Position numbers and translations under genes: made by a program | Notes under the pieces: generated by a model | Database searches by the model: none | The model's input: only the letters and a program-made list of their open reading frames with translations | Told to the model about the DNA's origin: nothing | Shown: positions 36,725 to 48,020 of the stretch, piece after piece | Layout of the letters: each line of letters starts with the position of its first letter | How positions within the stretch are numbered: position 1 is the stretch's first letter | From: Cornus controversa | Lineage: Eukaryota > Streptophyta > Magnoliopsida > Cornales > Cornaceae | Direction: 5' to 3' | DNA: 64,000 bases | NCBI GenBank assembly: GCA_026545225.1 | Contig: CM048845.1 | Coordinates: 52,180,033 to 52,244,032, forward strand

Positions 36725-36960
36725 CTCTTTCTCCCCGATCTCGGCTTCTCTCTCTCCCCGATCTCGGCTCCTCTCTCTCCTTTTTCCTCTTTTCTTTTCC
36801 CTTTTCTTTTTCTTTCTTTTCTTTCTTTCTTCTTTTCTTTTCTTTCTCTTTTCTTTCTTCTTTTCTTTCTTTCCCAGCCGACCACTAATGTGGTCTTCCC
36901 TTTTTGTTGACCACTTTTGGTCCATACATTATATATATATATTATATATATATATATATA
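36725..36960 (+). repeat. Pyrimidine tract and (TA)n microsatellite
   Basis: CTTTT/CTTTC-rich tract to about 36880 followed by (AT)n near 36930-36960, inside the solo LTR. Further (TA)n lies at 37070-37110. Confidence 0.8.
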
Positions 36961-37245
36961 CATAATATACCACACCATACACAAAATACATGTATTCTAT
37001 GTATTCCCCCACACTTACCTTTATTTGCACATGAGCCCACCCTATATTTATAATTTAATATAAATATAGGCACTATATATATATATAGATATATATATAT
37101 ATATATATAGATATACACACACCTTCCACTTGTATGGAAACATAAATGTCCACACCCTTTCCGAAATTTAATTAATCCGAAAAAAAAATCAATCCGGCCC
37201 AAAATCGCTCGGAACCGGTCAAAATAATTCCGGTCCTTACAACAT

Positions 37246-38420
37246 CATAGACCCTCCCATGGTGCAACTACTGAACTGGTTGCCCTGTAAGTGGTGGCGG
37301 TGCTGGTGAAGCTGGACGGTACTGAGTCTAAATCCATGGAACTTGTGGTGTCAGCAAGGGTGGTTGTTGTCTCTGTCCCTGTTGACTAAACTGTCCCTGA
37401 TTAGTGTTAGGGCAATATCTAGCTAAACGCCCAAGCTCACCACACTCGTAACAATTTCCTCTGAATGTACTAGTAGGCCTCCTTAACTAATTACCCTAAG
37501 ACTGAGTCTAACCCATCTGTGGTACTCTATTATGTTTTCTGTGAGTAGAGGCTTCTCCTTTCTAAACATCACTGTTACCCCTGTGTTTCTTCCATGGCTA
37601 CTACCCTGGGTAACTACCCTTATCAAATTGCCTCCAGCCATTTCCATTCCTCCTCTCTACTGTCCGACTAGCAAAGTCCCTGTCATTTTGTTTCTCCCCC
37701 TTTCCTTTCCTGTAATCCTTCCTCAACTAACAGTGTTGGAGTGCAATGACAAACACCTGAGTATAAGTGGTATAAGCTGGACTACCCACAATGACATGTC
37801 GAATATGCCAATTCAACCCATTCACGAAGCAATTCTTCTTCTTTTCTTTAATGTTCACCTCCTCAGGTGCAAACAAAGATAGACTGATGAACTCCTAGTC
37901 ATACTCTGTGACTGTCTTGTCTCCCTGCTGTAAGTCCAGGAACTTGCTCTTCTTAGCCACCCTCGCTGCATATGGGAAATACTTGTCATCGAAATGAACT
38001 TGAAACTCTGCATAGGTTAAAACAGTCTGCTCTGCACAGTAGTAACTGATTCCCACTAGTGTAAGGCATCACCCACTAGCTTAAAGGTAGTTAGCATCTG
38101 TTTATGAATTTTGATGCACATGAACATGCAAAGATTGCATTCAATGTCTTTCCTCCACTGATACGCTTCTTTCACCTCCATAGACCTTGAAAACTCTGGT
38201 GGATTCCCTTTTGTGAAGGAATTCCGAACCCTCTCCCAAGTGTTAGGCTACTCCACCAATAATGGAACATGCGCCAACTGTGGCTGTTGTGGTAGCTACT
38301 GATTCTGAAGAGCAGTCACCACTCCTGTAGCTACAGCCAAAGCAATAATGGCTGCCAAATCGGGAGGAAGTTCAATGTTTCCACCCGATGTTGGTTCACA
38401 CTCCTCCTACGGGGTGGCAT
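37246..38420 (-). pseudogene. E1 gag
   Basis: Start ATG at 38418-38420 on the minus strand (MPPRRRS-like, as in E2 and E5), 158 bp after the PBS. A zinc-knuckle block CYECGELGRLARYC lies at about 37413-37454; the zinc-binding histidine of CX2CX4HX4C is replaced by arginine. The C-terminal end GRVYDVMPYD leads in frame into the protease across the Cassandra/solo-LTR insertion. Stops are scattered throughout, so no long frame remains. Confidence 0.75.
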
Positions 38421-38577
38421 CTAAATAGATGAAAAGAAAGGAAATCACTACCCCAAGAAAAGACTAACATATGTAGAGTATAGGAAGTCCTATACTTGGT
38501 TCTACTTATCAAAATACGTAATGCGGAAGAGACCATACAACAGACCCTAAAGACCCGAGAATACTTGAACCTGGAGT

Positions 38578-38590
38578 GCTCTGGTACCAA
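38578..38590 (-). promoter_or_regulatory. E1 primer-binding site
   Basis: TTGGTACCAGAGC on the minus strand, one base after the 5' LTR; one mismatch from TTGGTATCAGAGC (tRNA-Met type). Confidence 0.85.
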
Positions 38591-39149
38591 TTGAAATACT
38601 CCCTATAATTTCACACATGAGGTGGCCAGTCTCATACATAAAACATAAGAAGTACCTACAATTGATAGCACACAAGCACGTAATACAAATGACAAGAATA
38701 AAAAATAATAATAAATACTGAAAGGAACTTTAAATGAGATAATAAGTAATATTAAATAAACAATCTATGAGTCTGAACAATAGAACTTGGAAATCTCATA
38801 ACTTAAGGACCCCTTAACCCAAAAGAATACAGATAAATATTCATTAGAAAAGAACTAAGTCCTTACACTATAGTCCGGTAAAGATAGGTGATTGCCACGC
38901 TTTGTGAACTCCACACACTCTAACCTCGAGGTGGAACCCGCCTGGACCTGAAATATCAACAAAGTGGGTTAACCTGATAGATAACTGATAAACATACCAT
39001 CTATATTAGGGACAACAAAATGTATATAACCACATACCATTTCTCATTTAACCTATGGTTTCAAATTAGGACAATTTTATACACTGTACCAACCTATCTG
39101 TTATCACAAAATATGGAACACATTTCTAAGTTCAATCCAAAGGCAATCC

Positions 39150-39375
39150 TTACATGCCCGACACTTATTAAGTAAATATCTATTGGTATGAGGCAATCCA
39201 GACATGCCTACTCCCATATTTTATACATACCTTATTAGGTATTAGGCAATCCCGACATGCCTCCCTTACATACATATTAAATAACTTATTAGGTATTTGG
39301 CAATCTTTATATGCCTCCCTTATAAACATTGAATACCTTATTAGGTATTTGGTAATCCCACATGCCTCCCATAAT
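39150..39375 (-). repeat. Degenerate version of the E2 ~69-bp tandem repeat
   Basis: AGGCAATCCCGACATGCC and CCTTATTAGGTATTAGGC recur 3-4 times, the reverse complement of the E2 LTR repeat, showing the repeat predates the split of E1 and E2. Confidence 0.75.
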
Positions 39376-39834
39376 CCTTTAAATAAAAATTTAACATACT
39401 TAAAAGCATGCTAATTAATATAATGAAAATCCAATCGCCACATGAATAAAAAAATAAATAAAATAAAACTAACATACCATGAAAGCAACCGAAAAATCAC
39501 ACTATTTCATATACTGATTTAAAGATCAACATTTATCGATGAACATTTATGATTGCAAAGAAAACAATTAAAGAAAAATAAATAAACAATTAAAAAGAAA
39601 ATCCACATAATAAAGCCTAATTTGCAATTTAAACATCAAGTGTATCTAAACCAAGCTCTAAAACTAGGTTTCCGTGCATTTTTTGTCTTAAAAAGACTCA
39701 CTACAATCTCACACATAAAAACATAAACTAATAAGTGTATATGTATATATATATACTTAGCACCTGTAATCTAAAATTCCAAAGCCTCAATTAACATATG
39801 TTTTGCAGCATGGATACACATACATATACCCATC

Positions 39835-40290
39835 ACCTATAATCTAAAACTTCAAAGCATCAGTTATCCAAAATTTCAAACCCATTTGATGAACCCATGT
39901 CAGCCGCATAGATTATATATGGGCCAACCCATATAAACTAAACTTCAAAGTAACAATTAACTAAAATTTTAAACCCAATTAATGAAAACATGTTAGCCGC
40001 ATAGATTATATATGCATATGCCCAACACATATAAACAAATTTCAAAGCATCAATTAATAAATTTTCAACAATTGATGAACAAATATCAGCCGTATAGATT
40101 ATGTATACATATGCCCAACACATATAAACTAACTTCAAAGCATCAATTAACAAATTTTCAAACCCAATTGATGATCACATGTCAGCCGCATAGATTACAT
40201 ATGCATATACCCGACATGTATAAACTAAACCTTAAAGTATGAGTGAACTACAATTTTAAAAACAATTGATCAACACATATCAGCTGCATA
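39835..40290 (-). repeat. ~95-bp tandem repeat in E1 5' LTR, 4-5 units
   Basis: Units contain TCAGCCGCATAGATTATATA and CATATAAACTAA; the GCCGCATAG core falls near 39902, 39995, 40087, 40182 and 40281. Confidence 0.85.
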
Positions 40291-40960
40291 AATATATACC
40301 TTTAAAACAAAGGTTTAACAAGCATATACTAGACCATAAACATGTATACCTAGCCGCCTATACATACTCATATATATATAAAAAAAAACACGAAGATAAT
40401 ATGCTTATAAGATTAAAGGGAAGGTGTAGAGTATAAACTTGCCTTTCGATGAACAAAGCCACCCTTCTCTCCTTTTCCTCTGGCGTCTACCTTTATCTCC
40501 TTGTCTGTGCGTAAAAACTCTCTGTGCATAAGAATGACTGAACCCTATTTTTATTTCTCCTTATTTTATTTATTATTTTTCTTTTCTAGAAACACCAAAA
40601 TAATTCCTAAATAATTAAAATAATAATGATAAATATATTTAACCCACACACACATATATATATATATAGCCCAACCCAATAGTCTAGCCCAAACTCTCCT
40701 TAGCCCAACATGAAAATAATTAAAAATAAAAGAAAAATACAGCCCAATAATCCAAAAATTTCACAAACATCTAACACCAAAAAGTTCACAAACTCATTAA
40801 AATCAATCAACACTTAACACCAATTAATCAACAATCCACATTAAATAGTAAAGAAGAGGCATTAACCAAAATTAACTAAAACATTTAAACACCACAGAAT
40901 AAACAATTTCAATAAATTAAAAAACCCAAATTAAATATCCTCAAATTATAGGGTATTACA

Positions 40961-42028
40961 TTTACACAATGGCATGAAATAAATAATAGATTGTTTCCCA
41001 AGTGTTCCAATCCCATTTATGGGTGATGCGAGCTTGGAACCTTCCCAAATCCATCTTTGATTGATTGTTTCTTTCCCAGATTCTAGTTCTTTCCTCGTTG
41101 ACTTTGGTCTCTTGTTTTTTGGTTTCTTCGCCAGGTTTATTCGGTCCATTATTAGCATTTAAGTTTCAAATTTGGTCACTATTCATCTTTTTTGGACTTT
41201 GCGGCCACTTTAGAGCAATTTTGTTTAGGTTTGGTTACTGAAATCTAATTTTTCCAATTTTGAAAGTGTTGGCCTAAATTTTTTTATGTAAAATCACAAT
41301 ACTAACCATAAATAAGCAATAGTAATAAAATTTTGAATTTTGTTTTTTTTTTTTTTTTTTTTGGGGGGGGGGGGGGGAAGGGGAGATCACAACTACTACC
41401 ATAAAAAAACACTAGTGTCTGTCATCGAACACTACAATATGTATATGTTTATTTGTATTTCTAACATAATTGCTCATACTGTTCATATTAGAAATGTAAT
41501 GCATGTTCTTGTATATATAGTATATGTAGAAGGAGTTTGCTAGAAATAGTAAAAACAAGCAAACAAGAAAAAAATGGAATTCTCTAACCTCATAGACTAT
41601 TTCTGCTAGGTAGCATGCATGCTACTTTTATATGAAGAAAATCCCCTTTTCATCTGTGCTAGCTTTCTTTTCAGCCTCTAAAAATTGGGTTTCATAGGTT
41701 GGGATATGCTTATAAGAACTGTAATGCATGTTATTGTATATATAGTATATTAGTATCTTCCTATGATAGAGCTAGTTGATCCAGTTTGGTTTAGAAATGC
41801 AAGTGGGGGAATATATTTTTGGGATTTCATTGACAATCAGCAGTAGTAATTTTGTCTTCTTGGGCTGTCAGATCCATCTATGGAGTTTCCTTATCTATGA
41901 TTTCAACATCAATGGGCAGCCTATGCTGAAGAATCTCTCTGTTGAGTTCGGTTCATAAGTCTCGTCTTTCTAACTAGGAGGTATTATATATAAGCTGAGA
42001 TTTAAATTTTAGGGTAAATTACCCTGAT
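40961..42028 (+). other. Unassigned non-coding stretch
   Basis: About 1.07 kb between E1 and the next solo LTR, possibly the oldest host DNA here. No conserved frame, RNA gene or clear element. It holds a poly-T/poly-G run (41342-41378), a direct duplication of about 30 bp around TGTATATATAGTATAT (near 41505 and 41735) and a palindrome GTAGCATGCATGCTAC near 41611. Confidence 0.6.
41342..41378 (+). repeat. Poly-T followed by poly-G homopolymer run
   Basis: About 21 T then about 16 G, unlike anything else in the window. Could be real or a sequencing/assembly artefact. Confidence 0.85.
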
Positions 42029-43536
42029 TGTCATACCCTGAATTTTCAAAGAGAAATTCGGGATGTGAAAAACAAATAAAATAAAATAAAAATAAAAGAA
42101 GGAGAAATCTAAAGTTTCCAAATTGTCCCTTAAATATATAAAGCCCCTACAACATTCTATTACATTGGAAGATAATTTTAAATACATTTCTTCCTTACAA
42201 TTCTCAAACTAATACAAGTTTGTTTCACAGCCTAAACAGAAATAAAATATCTAACGGTTCATCTACTAACCCTTCCAACGGTGCTACCAAATCTCGACAG
42301 TCCCCATATCAGCAACTTAATCTACAAAATCTGAGAGGGGATTAGCTCAAACCTCAACAATGATATGCTGAACAATCTTTCATTGCCGCAGCAAGTTGAC
42401 TTTTGCATCATAATCTCAAATAATTTAATTTATATTTAAATAAATAATACAATCAAATATTATAATTTAATCATATAGCATTTAACATTTAAATTAAATT
42501 TAAATACACAAATAATTCATCGAATAATACAAGTAACATCTGCCACCATCAAATATTACCATTTAAACACATTGCATTTAACTTTAATAAATTTAAATGC
42601 ACCAAAAATACATCCACAAGTACAAATAAACAAATACCATTTGTACACATAAAAAAAATTACAATTTAAATGCACAAACTAATTAACAAGTACATATTAA
42701 ATTGCATCAATATAAACAAATCAACATGTACACATTAACAAGTAATGCCCATAACAATAATACTATAATTTCACTTAAGCAGCAACAACAAGTATATAAG
42801 TTAACACAAATCCATTCCACATTCACAAATTCAATGAATTGCAATACATAGATTTAAATAAAGCACTTAACACCAACACGTTCACATTCACCAATATATG
42901 TCTCTCTTTCTCTCTCTCTATATATATATATACACTTTTGCATGTAGGTATTTATTAACAACTACCACATTAAATTTATAAAGCAATTTAACAATCAACA
43001 CATTCAAATTCACCAATATGTATATATAATTATATATATATATATATATACACACACATTTATGCACATTTTGTATTTAACTAAATACATACTCATCAAT
43101 TTATATGTTTTTATATAAATAAAATACACAATGAGCAAATATGCACATATATAAAATTATACGAAAATTAAATGTATAATTAATGGGAGAAAAGAGCAAG
43201 TATCAACTTGCCTCGGATTTTTATCTGGAAATCCGTATTGTCCATTGTCGCTCTAGAATCCAAAGCCCAATGAAAGGTCCCCATTTCATTTCTTTTAAAT
43301 GGTATTGTGCCTATTTTATATTTTTGGCCCAGTCCAAATCCATTATCATGCCTATTCATTTATATCAACCCAAGAAATTTGTGCAGCCCAATATAATTTA
43401 AAGTACAATCCACAGGCTAGGCCCAAACCAAACACTAAGCCCAAATTGATGGCTGCAGGAATCAAGTCTGCAATTAATGAATCAATCTTTAAACACTAAA
43501 CCAAATAACCCAGCCAAACATGTAGCCCATATGAAA

Positions 43537-43791
43537 GGATAATACTTGGGTCCTGCCCTAGCAGCACCAACATCATTCTCCCTGCTTATGTGGACCAATG
43601 AGTGTGCAGATAGAAGTTGAAGAGACAAAAAAAAATCAATAAACGATAAAATTTTCGTTTAACCCACAAAAAGATGGATAATGTTCATTTTAAAAAAAAA
43701 CAAAGTTTTGGACAACTGTTTTAATTCTATTGGTCCACATAAGCAGGGAGAATGATGTTGGTGCTGCCAGGGCAGGACCCAAGTATTATCC
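43537..43791 (+). mobile_element. 255-bp Mutator-type MITE
   Basis: 63-bp terminal inverted repeats (43537-43599 and 43729-43791), starting GGATAATACTTGGGTCC, with about one mismatch. A perfect 9-bp TSD, catatgaaa, lies at 43528-43536 and 43792-43800. The 9-bp TSD and long TIRs fit Mutator-like MITEs. No coding capacity. Confidence 0.92.
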
Positions 43792-44599
43792 CATATGAAA
43801 ACCATCTTGGAACTACATTTATTTCTTCCACCTCACTGATGCTAGACACCATTACAAGCATATGAACCATCAAGAAAACCCACGACCATGAACCACCATA
43901 AGCAACCTCCAACCGACCAATACCACAATGGTTACCTCCTCACGGCCCAGCTGTGAAACCATCCCTTCAACACAACTGAACCCAAGATAGGCCAACTGCC
44001 ACAACACAGTAGACCAACCATGAAGCCACAATATCATCATCATCACCATCCCACGTTGGCCGCCACAAGCTTCACTAACCCATGGTTGTCGTTAACCATG
44101 GCTACACCAAGCTAACACTAGCCCATCATAAGAACCATCTCGCAATCGAGTTTCATGAAAAACCCACCGTACCGAGCACTCCCGTCGCCACCTTCGAAGC
44201 AGCAAAACCACACCATAACAGCCCTTTTATCTCAAGCCACAAAGGACCACCATAGACCATGAGCACCTCACAACCATCGAAGACCCAACTGCCCGAAACC
44301 CACTTCCACCTACCACCCGCTGCCATGGGCAGCCCACCATGGCAGCCGAACCTCCTTCCTCTCTCTTCACTTTCTAGTTCTTTCTCTCTCTCTCTAAGAC
44401 TCTCCCTCTAACTTTTTTTTGTCTCTAAAATCCTTCTGCCGACATATATATATATATAAGGTTGCTAATGTGAGGAAGTGGTAAAAAGCAAAATTAATAA
44501 TAAAAAATAAAAAATAAAAGACTATTCTATTGCTTGTTAGATTCAAACTCAAGACCTTATTGTAGGTCAAGCACATCTCCATTTATTTTGTAGCTCAAG

Positions 44600-44840
44600 C
44601 ACACCTCATTCTATTTTGTAGCTAAAGAACACCTCCATCTATACTATTACACTCCCTTTGTTCATCTTCCACAATTAACAAAAATGTTATTATTCTTCTC
44701 TTCTACAAGCAACTTCACATATGGAGAAGTTGGTTGTAGAAGAGAAGAATAATAACATTTTTGTTAATTGTGGAAGATGAACACAAGGAGTGTAATAGTA
44801 TAGATGGAGGTATTCTTAAGCTACAGAATAGATGGAGTGT
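44600..44840 (+). repeat. Foldback (long hairpin) element
   Basis: Arms of about 115 bp (44600-44718 and 44724-44840) are inverted copies with only a handful of mismatches, separated by a loop of about 5 bp (acata). The inner part around GAAGAGAAGAATAATAACAT pairs perfectly over tens of bases. No ORF. It could be a MITE or the template of a hairpin RNA. Confidence 0.88.
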
Positions 44841-44860
44841 GTGTATATATATATATATAT

Positions 44861-45118
44861 TGAAGAAAGAAATAGGAGAGAAATATGGGCTGAAATATTC
44901 TTCCAATCTTATTAAATATAGTAACAAATACATTCTATTTTATAGGCTAAAAATAGAGTATAACAGAGTATAGGAAGCTAACCCTTAGCCTTAATCTTAG
45001 GAACTAAAACATTTAAAATTTAAATCTAAACAAATCTTATCCTAACTTTCTTCCTAACAACCTGAATAGATAAGAGCTTAAACTTAAATTCAAATAATAA
45101 ATTCAAAAATATCCAACA
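44861..45118 (-). repeat. Copia 3' LTR
   Basis: Minus strand TGTTGGATATTTTTG...TTTCTTTCTTCA, 258 bp. Confidence 0.95.
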
Positions 45119-45131
45119 CTCCCCCTCAAGC
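45119..45131 (-). promoter_or_regulatory. Copia polypurine tract
   Basis: CTTGAGGGGGAG on the minus strand, adjoining the 3' LTR. Confidence 0.85.
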
Positions 45132-45308
45132 TGGGCTGTATACGTTAGTTATGCCCAGCTTGTCAATCATCTTCTCAAAGACTGGTCTTGCTAGTCCTTT
45201 GGTCAGTAGATCAGCTGTTTGCTCTGCTGTAGTAACATAAGTCATGCAAATTATCCCACTTTCGATCTTTTCTTTAATGAAATGTCAATCAATTTCTATG
45301 TGCTTAGT

Positions 45309-47078
45309 TCAATCATGATGGACAGGGTTGTGGCAGATGTTTATTACAGCTTTATTGTCACATAATAACTTCATGGGCTTCTCACTAACCACTCCGATTT
45401 CTTCCAGCAACAATTTTACCCACAGAACTTCGCAAATCCCTTGGGCAGCTGCTCGAAACTCAGCTTCAGCACTACTTCTAGCTACTACTGACTGCTTTTT
45501 ACTCCTCCATATCACCAAATTTCCCCAAACAAAAGTACAATGTCCTGATGTAGATCTTCTATCATTGATATCACCTGCCCAGTCTACATCAATGTAGACC
45601 TTTATGCTTCTTTCGGACCCTCTCTTAAAGAGCAGTCCTCTTCCAGCTATCCCCTTCAAATACTTCAACACCCGATACACTGCTTCCAAATGAACTTCAC
45701 ACGGTGAAAGCATAAATTGACTAACCATACTTACTACGAATGCTATGTCAAGTCGAGTGTGGGATAGGTAAATTAGCTTTCCCACCAGGCACTGGTATCT
45801 ACCTCTATCTACTGGAGTTCCATCTTCATGCATTCCCAGTTTATGGTTAGGGTCCATTGGTGTCTCTGCTGGTCGGCATCCAAGTAGACTAGTCTCGGCT
45901 AGCAAATCTAGAATATACTTTCGTTGGGAGACAAAGATTCCAGTTTTGTTCCTTAGAACTTCCATTCCCAAGAAGTACCGCAGCTGTCCCAAATCTTTAA
46001 TCTCAAATTCGCTTGCAAGCTTTTCTTTCAACTTGGCCATCTCTTATTCATTATCACCCGTCAGGATAATATCATCCACGTACACTATAAGAGCTGTCAC
46101 CTTGCCATTTGAATGCTTCAAGAATAAGGTGTGATCTGCGTGAGCCTGCTTGTAGCCTTGATGTCGGACTACTTTTGAAAAAGGATCAAACCAGGCTCGT
46201 GGTGACTGTTTCAAGCCATACAGGGACTTCTTCAACTTGCATACCTTACCAATAATTTCATTATTAAACCCAGGTGGCAACTCCATGTATACTTCTTCTT
46301 CCAAGTTTCCATTTAGGAAGGCATTTTTTACGTCTAATTGTTGTAGCTTCCAATCCAGATTAGCAGTCAGAGATAACAGTGTTCGAACAGTATTAAGCTT
46401 GGCAACCGGGGCAAAGGTTTCTTGGTAGTCTATGCCATATGTTTGGGTGAACCCTTTTGCTACCAACCTAGCCTTGTAACGTTCGATGGTCCCATTTGAA
46501 TTATATTTGACCGTAAAAATCCATTTACATCCAACTGGGATTTTACCTTCGGGCTTGTCCACAACTTCCCAAGTGTCATTCTTCCTCAGAGCGAGCATTT
46601 CATCCATTACAGCTTGCTTCCATTTCGGATCTTTCAAGGCTTCCTCAATTCTTTTTGGAATCTCAACAGTAGAAAGATTAGCTATAAAAGTTTGAGCAGA
46701 AGAAGCTAAGTGATCGTATGAAACATAGTAGGAAATAAGATGTTGAGTGCAAGATCGAATACCCTTTCTTTCAACAATTATTAACTGAGAATCATCAACA
46801 AGTGGGAGCATACTTGTTTCAGGATTTGGTTTAGAGTTTCGGCAAGGTCTAGGAGCCACAACTGTCTCTGTCCTTTGAGAATTGCCTCGGCGTGTATAGA
46901 CACGAAGCTCTTGTTGAGTTTGTGATTCTCCCCCTGGCTGAGAGTCATGAATAATGCTAGGCATAGAGTCATCATCTGTATTGGGCACATGAGGAGTGGA
47001 GGTAGATGGCTGACCAACCTCGGTTGGAGTGGGAATCTGAATAATTTCAGTTGGTGGTTTGGTTGAGATAGGTAACAT
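45309..47078 (-). pseudogene. Copia reverse transcriptase and RNase H
   Basis: Copies RNA to DNA and removes the RNA strand. The 46044-47078 frame (344 codons) has a serine/proline-rich linker, then RT with WKQAVMDEMLALRKNDTW, KARLVAKGFTQ, DYQETFAPVAKL, QLDVKNAFLNG and YVDDIILTGD (catalytic DD intact). A TAA at 46044-46046 stops it. The same frame continues at 46040 (MAKLKEKLASEFEIKDLG) through LGMEVLRNKTG, YQCLVGKLIYLSHTRLDIAF and RNase H with YIDVDWAGD, RRSTSGHCTFVWGN, SSAEAEFRA and LLCDNKAVI. One stop codon apart, the domain set is complete; the stop could reflect a single C-to-T change. Confidence 0.93.
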
Positions 47079-47126
47079 AGAAGCAGTAAGTTCCCAGAAG
47101 TCATTTTCCTGTGTATCATTCTCCCC

Positions 47127-48020
47127 CTAAAAATGATTTCTTTTATAAAATGGAGTATTTTCGAAAAAGGTTACATCCATGGTGACAAAGGTTTTTTGTT
47201 TTTCTGGTAGGAAGCATTTGTACCCTTTTTGGGTGGCAGAGTATCCAAGAAATATACATTTGAAGGATCGAGGATCTAATTTTGATCGAGTAGGGGAGTG
47301 ATTATAGACAAATGAGACACAACCAAACACTTTAAGGGGAAGAGAACCAACTAACCGAGTTTGAGGATAAGATTGAAGGAAGAAATGTATAGGAGTTTCA
47401 AATTGAAGAACACGGCTAGGCATCCTATTTATTAAATATGTTGCTATCAGAATAGCATCACACCAGAAATTTTTGGGAACATTGGTTGTAAACATGATGG
47501 AACGGGCTACTTCTAAAAGGTGTCGGTTTTTTCTTTCAGCAATTCCATTTTGCTGAGGAGTATTAGTGCACGAACTCTGATGAACTATACCATGATGTAA
47601 AAGATATGGACCAAGTATAGTATTAAAATACTCTATGCCATTGTCAGTATGAAAAACTTGAATATTTGCTTGAAATTGTGTTTGTACCATTTTGTGAAAA
47701 CTTTTAAAAATTTGTTCAGACTTAGATTTTTCTTTCATCAAGTAAACCCATGTCATCCTAGTATGGTCATCAATGAAGGTAATAAACCACTTAAAACCAC
47801 CTTTATTTTTAATTCGTGTGGGACCCCAAATGTCACTGTGTACCATAGCAAAGGGTTGAGAGTATTTGTAAGACTGAGATTTAAAAGTGGCACGATGATG
47901 TTTAGCTAATTGACAAACTTCACATTGAAACGTTGTAAGCTCTTTATTGAAAAATAAATCAGGAAACAAACGTTTTAAATAGATGAAATTGGGATGGCCT
48001 AGCCTACGATGCCATAACAT
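47127..48020 (-). pseudogene. Copia integrase
   Basis: 297-codon frame. Pre-integrase zinc domain LWHRRLGHPNFIYLKRL with CEVCQLAKHH (H-H-C-C), then the catalytic core with HSDIWGP (D), FHTDNGIEYF (D) and NGIAERKNRHL (E), and the copia-specific FGCVSFVYNHSPTRSKLDPR and FLGYSATQKGYKC. All catalytic residues are present. A TAG at 47127-47129 ends the frame, but the next frame part (to 47078 and on into RT) is in phase, so only this stop separates integrase from RT. Confidence 0.93.

Larger units (their letters stand above)
32947..37240 (-). mobile_element. 4.3-kb solo LTR of a gypsy (Tekay-like) element, joined to Cassandra
   Basis: On the minus strand it starts TGTAAGGACCGG at 37240 and ends CCGGGGCGTGACA at 32947, typical LTR ends. 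There is no PBS, PPT or pol. The pentamer acatc follows at 37241-37245 and the same acatc precedes Cassandra at 32248-32252; between LTR and Cassandra is atttc. Contents include a ~47-bp tandem repeat, a GC-rich block (35600-36720) and a pyrimidine tract (36725-36880). ORFs of up to 166 codons in the GC-rich block (36225-36925) are low-complexity and unconserved. Confidence 0.75.
1..40960 (-). mobile_element. E1: old Ty3/gypsy chromovirus-type retrotransposon, split by nested insertions
   Basis: Reading the minus strand from 40960 downwards gives 5' LTR, tRNA-Met-type PBS, gag with zinc knuckle, protease, RT, RNase H, integrase with zinc-binding domain and C-terminal chromodomain-like tail, then 3' LTR. 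The order PR-RT-RH-INT is Ty3/gypsy. The tail and the LTR ends TGTAATACCCC suggest the Tekay/Del chromovirus group (inference). Later elements occupy 173-4079, 5795-15728, 17705-32073 and 32253-37240. Joining the flanks keeps one reading frame at the last three sites, which shows these pieces are one element. The 3' LTR runs off the left edge, so only one of its own TSD copies (possibly tttac at 40961-40965) can be seen. All coding parts carry stops and frameshifts. Confidence 0.85.
38592..40960 (-). repeat. E1 5' LTR (2369 bp)
   Basis: Minus strand TGTAATACCC (at 40960) to GGGAGTATTTCA (at 38592). Its first 640 bp match the E1 3' LTR pieces at 1-172 and 4080-4556. It includes two tandem-repeat tracts. 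Confidence 0.88.

Noticed and set aside
36225..36925. Long minus-strand ORFs (up to 166 codons, Gly/Trp/Val-rich and Lys/Glu-rich)
   Set aside because: They overlap each other in several frames, come from GC-rich and GAAA-repeat sequence inside a solo LTR, and match no known domain.
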